This document shows positions 45,001 through 52,993 of a DNA stretch of 64,000 nt, piece by piece. The notes beneath the pieces were generated by a model. It searched no databases and was not told where the DNA came from. It saw only the letters and a list, made by a program, of their open reading frames with translations. Source of the stretch: Aquabacter sp040049275 (GTDB lineage Bacteria > Pseudomonadota > Alphaproteobacteria > Rhizobiales > Xanthobacteraceae); assembly GCF_040049275.1 (NCBI RefSeq), contig NZ_JBDZDT010000004.1, forward strand, positions 434,001 through 498,000, read 5' to 3'. Within the stretch, counting starts at the first letter, position 1, and each line of letters opens with the position of its first letter. Both the position numbers and the translations under genes were made by a program.

Positions 45001-45864
45001 ATGAGCGCGTCTGCGAAGAAGGGCCTCATCGAGGTCTCGGACTTCTGCCTCAGCTACGAGACCATGGACGGCGCCATGGCCGCCGTGGAGGAGGCCGATA
45101 TCGTGGTGCGGCCGGGGGAGTTCGTCTCCATCATCGGCCCCTCCGGCTGCGGGAAGTCCACGCTGCTGAATGCCGTGGCGGGCTTCCTGAAGCCCACGCG
45201 CGGCAAGGTGACGGTGGACGGGGAGCCGGTGAAAGGCCCCGGCGCCGACCGGGGCATGGTGTTCCAGCAATATTCCCTGTTCCCCTGGAAGACCGTGCGC
45301 GAGAACGTGGAGTTCGGCCTCAAGATGCGCGGCATGCCGGCGGATGAGCGCAAGCGCGCTGCCCGCACGCTGCTGGGCCTCGCCGGCCTCTCCCAGTTCG
45401 AGGACCAGTATCCCGACAAGCTCTCCGGCGGCATGAAGCAGCGCGTCGGTATCGTCCGCGCGCTCGCCACCGGGCCGCGGGTGCTGCTTCTGGATGAGCC
45501 GTTTGGCGCGCTGGATGCGCAGACCCGCCAGATCATGCAGCAGATCCTCACCAATCTCTGGGAGCGGCTGGAAATCTCGGTTCTGTTCGTCACCCACGAC
45601 ATCGACGAGGCCATCTTCCTCTCCGACCGCATCTATGTGATGACCGCTCGCCCCGGCTCCATCAAGGCGGAGGTCACCGTGCCCCTGCCGCGCCCGCGCG
45701 ATGCGGCCTTGGCCCTGTCCGCCGAGTTCCTGACGCTGCGGGCGGAGCTGGCCGCGCTGATCCGCGAGGAGAGCCTGAAGGCCATGGGCGGCGAGCTGAA
45801 CGCCGACGCGCTGAAGGGGCTGGCCATCAACCTCCACGGCGCGAGTATTTCCGATGTGCTGTGA
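45001..45864 (+). CDS. ABC importer ATP-binding protein (second system)
   Basis: A 287-residue ATPase with Walker A GPSGCGKST, Q-loop FQQYSLFPWKTV, signature LSGGMKQRVGIVRALA, Walker B LLLDEPFGALD and H-loop VTHDIDEA. It is slightly longer at the C-terminus than SsuB. It forms the second importer with the two preceding genes. Confidence 0.92.
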   Translation: MSASAKKGLIEVSDFCLSYETMDGAMAAVEEADIVVRPGEFVSIIGPSGCGKSTLLNAVAGFLKPTRGKVTVDGEPVKGPGADRGMVFQQYSLFPWKTVRENVEFGLKMRGMPADERKRAARTLLGLAGLSQFEDQYPDKLSGGMKQRVGIVRALATGPRVLLLDEPFGALDAQTRQIMQQILTNLWERLEISVLFVTHDIDEAIFLSDRIYVMTARPGSIKAEVTVPLPRPRDAALALSAEFLTLRAELAALIREESLKAMGGELNADALKGLAINLHGASISDVL

Positions 45865-45879
45865 GGGCTTTTGGTTTAA

Positions 45880-46018
45880 CCCTCTCCCGCTTGCGGGGGG
45901 AGGGCAGGGAGGGGGCCGGGCGCAGCCCGGTTCATTTCGCCTCCATCCACCGCCTGTCCCTCATCTCGCTCCGCTCGATGCCCCCTCCCCAGCCCTCCCC
46001 CGCAAGCGGGAGAGGGAG
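45880..46018. repeat. GC-rich inverted-repeat element (family B, copy 2)
   Basis: It starts CCCTCTCCCGCTTGCGGGGG and ends in the complementary CGCAAGCGGGAGAGGGAG, with a ~70-bp divergent centre. It is placed right after the second importer operon and before the ferredoxin gene. Confidence 0.85.
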
Positions 46019-46145
46019 TGATCCCCGCCGGGTCATGCTCGAGCCAAAGCTTTTTTAGAAATTAGTTGTCGCCCAAATCTCAAATCACCTGTCTCCCGTG
46101 ATCTCCATTGCTAGCATCCATCATGATTTCCAAATGGATGCGCGC

Positions 46146-46484
46146 ATGACTTACGTGGTCACGGACAAATGCATTCGCTGCAAATTCATGGATTGCGTCG
46201 CGGTCTGCCCCGTGGACTGCTTCTATGAGGGCGAGAACATGCTCGTCATCAATCCGGACGAATGCATCGACTGCGGCGTCTGCGAGCCGGAATGCCCGGC
46301 GGAAGCCATCATCGCTGACACCGATCCGGAGGCGGCGCGCTGGCTGGAGCTGAACACCCGCCTTTCGAAGGCATGGCCCAACATCTCGCAGAAGAAGGAG
46401 CCGCCAGAGGACGCCCAGCAATGGATGGGCGTCGACGGCAAGTATGAGAGCGCCTTCAGCGAAGCTCCCGGCGGGGCGGATTGA
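46146..46484 (+). CDS. fdxA: 7Fe-type ferredoxin FdxA
   Basis: A 112-residue protein matching FdxA length. The first cluster region is CIRCKFMDCVAVCPVDC and the second CIDCGVCEPECP, followed by the conserved ~60-residue tail (WLELNTRLSKAWPNISQKKE). Family members carry one [3Fe-4S] and one [4Fe-4S] cluster and act as cytosolic electron carriers. I used the ATG at 46146. The ferredoxin-NADP reductase gene follows 24 bp later, an obvious redox pair. Confidence 0.92.
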   Translation: MTYVVTDKCIRCKFMDCVAVCPVDCFYEGENMLVINPDECIDCGVCEPECPAEAIIADTDPEAARWLELNTRLSKAWPNISQKKEPPEDAQQWMGVDGKYESAFSEAPGGAD

Positions 46485-46508
46485 TCTTCACCATCACAGG
46501 CACCCCAC

Positions 46509-47285
46509 ATGAGCAATATTGCCCAGGAGACCGTGCTGGAGGTCCGCCACTGGACCGACCGGCTGTTCAGCTTCACCGCCACCCGCGACACCGCTTTCCG
46601 CTTCAAGAGCGGCCAGTTCACCATGATCGGGCTGGAGGTGGCGGGAAAGCCGCTGCTGCGCGCCTATTCGCTGGCGAGCGCCACCCATGAGGAGCAGCTT
46701 GAATTCTTCTCCATCAAGGTGCCGGACGGGCCGCTCACCTCGCGCCTCCAGGAGCTCAAGGCAGGCGATCCCATCCTGGTGGGCCGCCGGCCCACGGGCA
46801 CGCTGCTGCTGGACAATCTGAAGCCGGGAAAGCGGCTCTACCTGCTCTCCACCGGCACCGGCCTCGCGCCTTTCGTCTCCATTGTGAAGGACCCGGAGAC
46901 CTATGAGCGGTTCGAGAGCGTGATCCTCGTCCATGGCTGCCGCGAGGTGGCGGAACTGGCCTATGGCGAGGCCATCGTGGATGACGTGCGCGGCCATGAA
47001 TTCCTCGGCGACTACGCCCGCACCCAGCTCCTCCATTACCCGACTGTCACCCGCGAGCCGTTCCGCAATCGCGGGCGCATCACGGATCTCATGGAAAGCG
47101 GCCAGCTCTTCGCCGATCTCGGCCTGCCGGACATGGACGCAGAGCATGATCGTGTGATGCTCTGCGGCAGCCCCCAGATGATCGAGGACACCCGCGCCTT
47201 CCTGGAAGCGCGGGCGTTCGAGGAAGGTGCCGGCCACCGGCCGAACCATTTCGTGGTGGAGAAGGCCTTCGCCGAGCGCGGCTGA
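46509..47285 (+). CDS. fpr: Ferredoxin-NADP(+) reductase
   Basis: A 258-residue bacterial Fpr. FAD-binding RAYSLASATHE, NADP-binding STGTGLAPFVSIVKDPETYE and LCGSPQMIEDTRAFLE are visible, and the C-terminus ends HFVVEKAFAERG, as in the Azotobacter/Rhodobacter subclass without a terminal Trp. It moves electrons between NADPH and ferredoxin, here most likely the adjacent FdxA. These could feed the AprAB-like or oxygenase steps of the region. Confidence 0.92.
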   Translation: MSNIAQETVLEVRHWTDRLFSFTATRDTAFRFKSGQFTMIGLEVAGKPLLRAYSLASATHEEQLEFFSIKVPDGPLTSRLQELKAGDPILVGRRPTGTLLLDNLKPGKRLYLLSTGTGLAPFVSIVKDPETYERFESVILVHGCREVAELAYGEAIVDDVRGHEFLGDYARTQLLHYPTVTREPFRNRGRITDLMESGQLFADLGLPDMDAEHDRVMLCGSPQMIEDTRAFLEARAFEEGAGHRPNHFVVEKAFAERG

Positions 47286-47292
47286 GGGCGCC

Positions 47293-47970
47293 TCAGTCGC
47301 CGACGATGGCGGCCATGCGCCGCCGGTCCAGCATCACCTTGCGGGCACCGGAGAGGCGCAGCGCACCTTCGTGCTGGAGCTGGGACAAGGCGCGGGAGAC
47401 GGTCTCTAGCGTGAGGCCGAGATAATCGGCGATGTCGCGCCGGGGCATGGCGAGGTCCACATGCCCGGTGCCGCCCAGCCGCGCATCCATATGCATGAGG
47501 AAGGCGGCGACGCGCTCAAGCGCCGTGCGCCGGCCCAGCAGGATCATGTGCTCCTGGGCATGGCCGAGGCTGCGCAGCGTGAGGTCCCAGAGCCGGCAGG
47601 CCGCCTCCACATTGCGCCGGGCGATGTCCTCCATCTGCCGGCGGCGGAACAGCAGCACGGTGGTGTCGGCCACCGCCTCGGCGGTGAGGCGGTGGTGGGC
47701 GTCCGGCTCGAAGCCGAACAGGTCGCCGGGTAGATGGAAGGCATCGATCTGGCGGCGCCCGTCGCTCAGCAGCTTGCAGGTGCGCACGGCGCCGGAGACC
47801 AGGCGGTAGACGAAATCCGCCTCTTCGCCGTCGCCGAAAATCTCTTCTTCGCGGGCATAGAAGAAGGATGTCCCCACCAGCTCGGCGCAGGTGGAAAGCA
47901 GGAGGGTCTCCGGGGCGGCGGGCGGCAGGCCGGGAATGGGCCACGCGGTGATGGGGGCTTCGTGTCTCAC
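47293..47970 (-). CDS. fixK: FixK-type Crp/Fnr regulator
   Basis: A 225-residue Crp/Fnr protein with no N-terminal cysteine cluster, consistent with FixK rather than FnrN. The effector domain contains GDGEEADFVYRLVSGAVRT and FHLPGDLFGFE. The HTH contains MPRRDIADYLGLTLETVSRALSQLQ, whose ETVSR recognition helix matches FNR/FixK proteins that bind TTGAT-N4-ATCAA. It is encoded next to a receiver gene and FixJ-FixL, as expected for the FixLJ-K cascade. Confidence 0.88.
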   Translation of the reverse strand: MRHEAPITAWPIPGLPPAAPETLLLSTCAELVGTSFFYAREEEIFGDGEEADFVYRLVSGAVRTCKLLSDGRRQIDAFHLPGDLFGFEPDAHHRLTAEAVADTTVLLFRRRQMEDIARRNVEAACRLWDLTLRSLGHAQEHMILLGRRTALERVAAFLMHMDARLGGTGHVDLAMPRRDIADYLGLTLETVSRALSQLQHEGALRLSGARKVMLDRRRMAAIVGD

Positions 47971-48056
47971 GGCCGGCTCCTCAATGTCTGGACGAGGAGA
48001 AGCTAGCAGCGTATCGACCGCCGGAAATGTCGTGACGAGCCCCTAGGGAGGCCCCC

Positions 48057-48455
48057 TTAAGGGGAAGTACGTAGGCCGCCGGCCTTGGCCGCGCGCACCG
48101 CGCTCAGCAGCATGTCCTGCGACAGCGGCTTCTCGATTAAAGCGAGCCCGGCGGCGTGGGCGCGGGCGGCGATCTTGGGATCGGGATGGCCGGTGACGAG
48201 GATGACCGGCGCGTCGATCTCAAGCTCCCGCAGCCGCCGGACCACGTCGATGCCGTCCATGACGGGCATTTTCACGTCGATGATCAGGCAGGCCGGCAAC
48301 CCGCCCGGCAGCGCGGCGAACAGTTCCGGCCCGCCATGGAACGCCTTCACGGCATAGCCCTCGCTCTCCAGCAGGAAGCGCAGCGAGGCCAGCGCGCCGG
48401 GATCGTCGTCCACGATGATGATCGGCAGCGGCTCGGCCCCTGTCTCGGCTGGCAA
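48057..48455 (-). CDS. Single-domain response regulator (FixJ-type receiver only)
   Basis: A 132-residue receiver without output domain. Acidic pocket IIIVDDDPG, phospho-acceptor Asp in LIIDVKMPVMDG, switch Thr in ILVTGH and Lys in LIEKPLS. It could act as a phosphate sink or competitor for FixL, or as an adaptor like FixT-type modulators. An FNR/FixK-like box lies 70 bp upstream of its start, suggesting induction by FixK and a feedback loop. Confidence 0.88.
   Translation of the reverse strand: MPAETGAEPLPIIIVDDDPGALASLRFLLESEGYAVKAFHGGPELFAALPGGLPACLIIDVKMPVMDGIDVVRRLRELEIDAPVILVTGHPDPKIAARAHAAGLALIEKPLSQDMLLSAVRAAKAGGLRTSP
48067..48074. promoter_or_regulatory. Candidate FixJ site GTACGTAG upstream of fixK
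   Basis: The octamer matches the reported FixJ consensus GTAMGTAG and lies ~100 bp before the fixK start, inside the last codons of the receiver gene. A perfect palindrome CCCCTTAAGGGG (48053-48064) abuts it. Position is compatible with activation of fixK by phosphorylated FixJ, but an octamer match alone is weak. Confidence 0.45.
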
Positions 48456-48522
48456 TGGCGGTCTCCCCTGGGACCGTGCTCGGGTCCATGGTCGACTTCA
48501 GCACGGGAGCGGCGGAGACGAC

Positions 48523-48536
48523 TTGAGACGGATCAA
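48523..48536. promoter_or_regulatory. FNR/FixK box upstream of the receiver gene
   Basis: TTGAGACGGATCAA differs from TTGAT-N4-ATCAA at one base. Its centre is about 74 bp before the receiver start codon, plausible for a class II position with a ~30-nt leader. Confidence 0.7.
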
Positions 48537-48599
48537 GTCGGGGGGAATGTCTGCATGTCCCCCCTCCGAGGGAAGACCCGTGCGAGACGCCCGCCAGGC

Positions 48600-48718
48600 T
48601 CCCTCTCCCGCTTGCGGGGGAGGGCTGGGGAGGGGGCTCCTCAAGCAGGACATCGCATCCGGATCTGCGGCGAGCACCCTTCCCCCTCCCTAACCCTCCC
48701 CCGCAAGCGGGAGAGGGA
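48600..48718. repeat. GC-rich inverted-repeat element (family B, copy 3)
   Basis: The ends CCCTCTCCCGCTTGCGGGGG and CCCGCAAGCGGGAGAGGGA are complementary over ~35 bp. It lies between the fixJ stop and the FNR box of the receiver gene, so it may separate fixLJ transcription from the receiver-fixK unit. Confidence 0.85.
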
Positions 48719-48750
48719 ATAAGGCAACGGTCCCCCTCTGTGGACCTCTG

Positions 48751-49362
48751 CTACGCCACCCCCGCCCGCACGGCGCTGCGCACCAGATCCGAGACGCTGG
48801 AGGCCTGGAGCTTGCTCATCACGTTCGCCCGGTAGACCTCCACGGTGCGCGGCGAGATGTCGAGGATGCGGGCAATGACCTTGTTGGGGTCCCCCACCAC
48901 CAGCCGGTCGAACACCTGCCGCTCCCGCTGGCTGAGCGTTGCCAGCCGGCGCGCGAACTCGTCCTGCGCCGCCTCCGCGCGCTCCTCGCCGCGGGCGTGG
49001 GACAGGGCCGCGCGCAGCGCCTTCAGCAGCACCTCGTCGTCGAACGGCTTCTCGATGAAATCGGCGGCCCCCAGCTTCATGGCCTCCACCGCCAGCGGCA
49101 CGTCGCCATGGCCGGTCATGAGCACCACCGGCAGCGGCCGTCCGCCCGCCTTCACCCGGCGCAGCAGCTCCAGACCGTCAATGTCGGGCATGCGGATGTC
49201 GGAGAGGATGCAGCCCGGCGGCACGCTTGCGATGGCGTCGAGGAACACGCCCGCGCCATCGTAAAGGCGCACCGAGAAGCCCGAGGAGCCCAGGAGGAAG
49301 GCGAGGGATTCCCGCATGGCCTCATCATCGTCCACCACATGGATCAGCTCAGTGTCCGGCAT
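48751..49362 (-). CDS. fixJ: Two-component response regulator FixJ
   Basis: A 203-residue protein, the usual FixJ length. Receiver domain ~1-125 with IHVVDDDEAMRESLAFLL, phospho-Asp region CILSDIRMPDIDG, LMTGHGD and FIEKPF. The C-terminal LuxR-type HTH contains LSQRERQVFDRLVVGDPNKVIAR and ISPRTVEVYRANVMSKLQ. It overlaps the end of fixL by 14 bp. When phosphorylated by FixL under low oxygen it should activate fixK. Confidence 0.93.
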   Translation of the reverse strand: MPDTELIHVVDDDEAMRESLAFLLGSSGFSVRLYDGAGVFLDAIASVPPGCILSDIRMPDIDGLELLRRVKAGGRPLPVVLMTGHGDVPLAVEAMKLGAADFIEKPFDDEVLLKALRAALSHARGEERAEAAQDEFARRLATLSQRERQVFDRLVVGDPNKVIARILDISPRTVEVYRANVMSKLQASSVSDLVRSAVRAGVA

Positions 49363-50893
49363 CGCGTGGCTCCTCGCTGTCCCCGGCGGGGAGGGTGAGG
49401 CGGAAGGAGGCGCCGCCGCCCGCGCTGGGCTCCACCCAGAGCCTGCCGCCATGGGCCTCGACGATGGTGCGGGAAATGGAGAGGCCGACGCCCATCCCGT
49501 TCTCCTTGGTGGTGACGAAAGGCTGGAACAGGCGGCCCGCCACTTCCTCCGACAGTCCGGGGCCGGTGTCGGAGACGCCGATCTCCACCATGCCGCCCGC
49601 GCTGGGCCGGGCGGAGAGGGTGATCTCCCGGCGGGGAGAGGCCTGCATGGCGTCCACCGCATTGCGGATGAGGTTCACCAGCACCTGCTGGACCTGCACG
49701 CGGTCCGCCACCACGGTGGTCACGTCGGGATGAAGCTCGAGCCGCGAGATGATGCCGGCCTCGCGCCCGCCCACCAAAGCGAGGGCGCCCGCCTCGTCGA
49801 TGAGCTGCGAGACCTTCTCGTGGCGCCGGTCGGTTTCCCCGCGCGAGACGAAGTTGCGCAGCCGGCGGATGATCTGCCCGGCCCGCACCGCCTGCTCGGA
49901 GGCCTTGTCGAGCCCTTCCTTCACCTTGGGCAGGGCTTCGAGGTCCGCCTGGTCCAGGAGGCGGCGGCAGCCCTTCAGATAATTGCTGACCGCCGCCAGC
50001 GGCTGGTTCAGCTCGTGGGCGAGGGTGGAGGCCATCTCGCCCATGGCGGTGAGGCGCGAGACATGGACCAGCTCGGACTGGAGCACCTGGAGGCGCGCCT
50101 GGGTCTGCTGGCGCTCGGTGAGGTCGGTGATGAAGCCGGTGAAATGCACCCGGTCGCCGGAGCGCATCTCGCCCACGGCCAGCTCCATGGGGAAGATGGA
50201 GCCGTCGCGCCGCTGGCCGTTGACGATGCGCCCCTTGCCGATGATGCGCTTCTGGCCGGTGCGGTGGTAATGGGCGAGATAGCCGTCATGGCGGCTGCGG
50301 TCGGGCTCCGACATGAGGATGGAGACGTTCCGGCCGATGGCCTCCTCGGCGCTGTAGCCGAACAGGCGCTCGGCGGTGGCGCTGAAGGAGCGCATGATGC
50401 CGGCGGCGTCGATCACCACCATGGCCTCGGGCACGGTGTCGAGGATGGAGCGCAGATGCTCCTCCCGCGCCCGCAGCTCCACCTCGGCCGCCTTCTGCGC
50501 ATCGATGGCGAACACCACACCGCGCAGCCATAGCGGCTGGCCGGAGGCATCCGTGCGCACCTGGCCCTGGGAACGGACCCAGCCCATCCGGCCGTCCGGA
50601 TGCAGGATGCGGATGTCGATGGCATAGCGCCCGCCGCCCGCCAGCGCCCGGGCGATGGCGCGCTCGCGCATCTCCCGGTCGTCGGGGTGCACGATGGCCT
50701 GGAGCGCCGCGAAATCCTTCACCTTGCGCTCGGCCGCGCCGAACAGGCTGGCGCAGGTGGCCGACATGGCGATGCGGCCGGTATGGAGGTCGAGCGACCA
50801 TGTGCCGATGCCCGCATCGTCGAGCGTCGTGCGCAGATCCTCTTCCGCATCGTGCGGGTCGGGTCGTTCAGTCGGTTCGGCGGGTCCGGTCAT
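49349..50893 (-). CDS. fixL: Oxygen-sensing histidine kinase FixL
   Basis: A 514-residue protein, cytosolic like the Bradyrhizobium form. PAS-A spans ~22-135. Heme PAS-B spans ~145-262, with the proximal His in DRSRHDGYLAHY (His202) and the FG-loop Arg in GKGRIVNG (Arg222). HisKA carries phospho-His293 in TLAHELNQPLAA. HATPase_c spans ~385-505 (NLIRNAVDAM, DTGPGLSEE, GMGVGLSISRTIVEAHGG). Oxygen bound to the heme silences the kinase; loss of oxygen starts phosphotransfer to FixJ. The Arg found six residues after the heme His in Bradyrhizobium FixL is His here (His208). Confidence 0.93.
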   Translation of the reverse strand: MTGPAEPTERPDPHDAEEDLRTTLDDAGIGTWSLDLHTGRIAMSATCASLFGAAERKVKDFAALQAIVHPDDREMRERAIARALAGGGRYAIDIRILHPDGRMGWVRSQGQVRTDASGQPLWLRGVVFAIDAQKAAEVELRAREEHLRSILDTVPEAMVVIDAAGIMRSFSATAERLFGYSAEEAIGRNVSILMSEPDRSRHDGYLAHYHRTGQKRIIGKGRIVNGQRRDGSIFPMELAVGEMRSGDRVHFTGFITDLTERQQTQARLQVLQSELVHVSRLTAMGEMASTLAHELNQPLAAVSNYLKGCRRLLDQADLEALPKVKEGLDKASEQAVRAGQIIRRLRNFVSRGETDRRHEKVSQLIDEAGALALVGGREAGIISRLELHPDVTTVVADRVQVQQVLVNLIRNAVDAMQASPRREITLSARPSAGGMVEIGVSDTGPGLSEEVAGRLFQPFVTTKENGMGVGLSISRTIVEAHGGRLWVEPSAGGGASFRLTLPAGDSEEPRDAGH

Positions 50894-50996
50894 TGGAAAA
50901 GATCACGCTCCCGCCGTCCATCGGAAGCGGAAACCCGGCTCTTCCGCAAGGGGCGTGGACAATTCGCCTCGGGTGACGGCTCGCCTGAAGCTTTCC

Positions 50997-51090
50997 CGTC
51001 ATCCCCGGACTTGATCCGGGGATCTCCCGTCATTCCTGGTGCATCCGGTCATGAGAGACATGGCCGGATCAAGTCAGGCCATGACGGGGA
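50997..51090. repeat. REP-like palindromes (family A, second cluster)
   Basis: Two palindromic units with cores CCCCGGACTTGATCCGGGG (51003-51021) and ATGGCCGGATCAAGTCAGGCCATG (about 51060-51083), with CGTCAT/ATGACG borders as in the cluster at ~2 kb. They lie between the fixL start and the usp stop. Confidence 0.75.
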
Positions 51091-51105
51091 GAGAGCCTTC
51101 CGCCC

Positions 51106-51945
51106 TCAATGCGCCAGGAGCAGCGGCACGGGATTGCTCTTCAGCAGAGACTGCGTCACGCCGCCCGCGATCCATTCCCAGAGCATGGAGCTCTTGTAGG
51201 CGCCCATGACTGCCATGTCTGCCGGGTGGCGCTCCAGATAGCGCAGCAGCGTCTGGGCGATGCCGTCGGGGCCGGCGGGAAGGTCGGTCTCCGTCACGTT
51301 CACGCCGTGGCGGGACAGGAAGGCGGCCATGTCCGCGCCGGCCAGCGTGCCCGCAAGCTCCCGCTCGTGGATGATGGACACGAGGTCCACCGCCTCGGCC
51401 GCACGCAGGAAGGGCAAGGCGTCGTGGGTGGCGCGCGCCGCCTGGGCGCTGCCGTCCCAGGCCACCACGATGCGGTTCGCCGCGAAGGTCCGCACCTTCG
51501 GCGGCACGAGGAGCAGCGGGCGCCCGCTCTCGAACAGCGCGCTCTCGATCAGGCCGCGGTCCACATCGATGGTGGTGGTTTCGGCGTCGAGGATGGCGAG
51601 GTCGTTGACGCGCGCCTGGGCGAGGAAGCTCTTCAGCAGATCCTGGTAGCTGAGCTGGCGGCTTTCCACCGTGCAGGTGACGCCGGCGGCTTCCGCCGCG
51701 CCCCGGCTGCGTTCGGCGACCGCTTCCGCCAGGACCTGGAGCCGCCGGTTCTCCGCCGCCACGAGGTTGTTGGCGAAATCGCTGACGCTCGCATGGGTCA
51801 GGCTGATCCGGACCGAAGCGGCCTGGACAGTCATGTGCGCGCCCGCCTGACGGGCGAGCGAGAGGGCATAGCCGAGGGCGGTGGAGGGTTCGTCCACTCC
51901 TTCCTCGGTGATGCCGACAAGTATGCTCTTGATGCCGTGGAGCAT
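51106..51945 (-). CDS. Tandem UspA-domain universal stress protein
   Basis: A 279-residue protein with two UspA folds. The first begins GIKSILVGITEEGVDEPS (~3-150); the second begins FAANRIVVAWDGSAQAARA (~155-279) and ends with MGAYKSSMLWEWIAGGVTQSLLK. The second domain keeps a G-x2-G-like nucleotide-binding ending less clearly than the family norm. Such proteins are often induced by low oxygen, in keeping with an FNR/FixK box 55-70 bp upstream. Confidence 0.9.
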   Translation of the reverse strand: MLHGIKSILVGITEEGVDEPSTALGYALSLARQAGAHMTVQAASVRISLTHASVSDFANNLVAAENRRLQVLAEAVAERSRGAAEAAGVTCTVESRQLSYQDLLKSFLAQARVNDLAILDAETTTIDVDRGLIESALFESGRPLLLVPPKVRTFAANRIVVAWDGSAQAARATHDALPFLRAAEAVDLVSIIHERELAGTLAGADMAAFLSRHGVNVTETDLPAGPDGIAQTLLRYLERHPADMAVMGAYKSSMLWEWIAGGVTQSLLKSNPVPLLLAH

Positions 51946-52001
51946 GAGGATCCTCCCGTTTCGTTCCTGCGACGAGGATGGCGTCTTCGGGAAAAGCTGC
52001 G

Positions 52002-52015
52002 TTGAGGCAGATCAA
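52002..52015. promoter_or_regulatory. FNR/FixK box upstream of usp
   Basis: TTGAGGCAGATCAA, one mismatch to TTGAT-N4-ATCAA, with its centre 63 bp before the usp start codon. It puts usp in the predicted FixK regulon. Confidence 0.75.
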
Positions 52016-52044
52016 GGGTTTTACCCAACGTCATCCTAGCACAT

Positions 52045-52869
52045 TCAAGGGTGCGGTGGAGGAGCGGGACGTTCGGAGAGATAGCGGCCGGGGGTGACGC
52101 CGAAGGCGGTCTTGAACATGGCGATGAAGGCGCTCGGCCCCTCGAAGCCGAGGCTGTCCGAGATGCGGCTCACGGGCTCGCGCGCCGCCACCATCTCCAG
52201 CGCGCGGAACAGCTTCGCCTGGCGGCGGAAGGCGCGCAGGCTGAGGCCCGTCTCCGCCTTGAAGCGCCGCTCCAGAGTGCGGGCGGACATGCCGAGCGGG
52301 GCGGTCCAGTCCTCCAGCGTGCGCCGATCGGCGGGGTCGGCGAGGATGCTTTCGGCGAGGCTGCGCAAGGGGAGGCTTGTGGGCAAAGGCAAATGCAGGG
52401 GCGCCACGGGTGAGGCTGCGATCTGGTCCAGCAGAACCGACACGAGGCGGCCGGCGGGCGCCGCCTCGTCATAATCGGGCGGAAGCGCGATCACCGCATC
52501 GATCAGGCAGCGCAGGAGCGGGGAGACCTGGACCACCGCCATGCGAGCCGGGAGCGCAAGCGCGGCCTCGCGCGCCACATACAGGGTGCGAAGCTGCGTG
52601 GCGGCGAGATGGCGCGTCTCGTGGCGCATGCCGGGGGGAATCCACAGGGCCCGCTCCGGCGGCACCACATAAGTGCCCTCGGCGGAGTTCACGGCGATGG
52701 AGCCGGACAGCACCGAGAGGAGCTGGCCGCGCTGGTGGGCATGGGGCGTCTTGCCGGTGCCCCGATCTGTGTCCGCCTTGAAGGCCACCACGCGGTGCGG
52801 CCGGTCCGGCACCGGCATGTCGGCGACGAAGCCGTTGGGATCGGGCAATTTCGGGCGGATGTCGGCCAT
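52045..52869 (-). CDS. AraC-family regulator with N-terminal cupin domain
   Basis: A 274-residue protein from the ATG at 52869; the frame is open to 52923. The N-terminal cupin sensor contains HAHQRGQLLSVLSGSIAV and WIPPGMRHETRHL. The C-terminal double HTH contains MSARTLERRFKAETGLSLRAFRRQ and ISDSLGFEGPSAFIAMFKTAFGVTPGRYL. It diverges from the dioxygenase operon over a 124-bp gap with a TTAGCGCTAA palindrome, so it probably controls that operon. Confidence 0.9.
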   Translation of the reverse strand: MADIRPKLPDPNGFVADMPVPDRPHRVVAFKADTDRGTGKTPHAHQRGQLLSVLSGSIAVNSAEGTYVVPPERALWIPPGMRHETRHLAATQLRTLYVAREAALALPARMAVVQVSPLLRCLIDAVIALPPDYDEAAPAGRLVSVLLDQIAASPVAPLHLPLPTSLPLRSLAESILADPADRRTLEDWTAPLGMSARTLERRFKAETGLSLRAFRRQAKLFRALEMVAAREPVSRISDSLGFEGPSAFIAMFKTAFGVTPGRYLSERPAPPPHP

Positions 52870-52906
52870 GGTGGTCTTTGTCGTTTCACAGCTATTCTTC
52901 GACAGA

Positions 52907-52916
52907 TTAGCGCTAA
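52907..52916. promoter_or_regulatory. TTAGCGCTAA palindrome in the araC/dioxygenase gap
   Basis: A perfect 10-bp palindrome in the AT-richest part of the divergent intergenic region, 38 bp from the AraC start and ~80 bp from the dioxygenase start. Possible regulator site or part of the promoter region. Confidence 0.4.
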
Positions 52917-52993
52917 CGCACACAAAACCGAAGGCCTATCCTGATCTTCAAGCGGAGAGCGACCAAGGCTCCGCATCCTTTCAGGAGGTTCCG

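Noticed and set aside
51012..51023. TTGATCCGGGGATC resembling an FNR box
   Set aside because: It is part of a REP-like palindrome (CCCCGGACTTGATCCGGGG) and does not match the ATCAA half.
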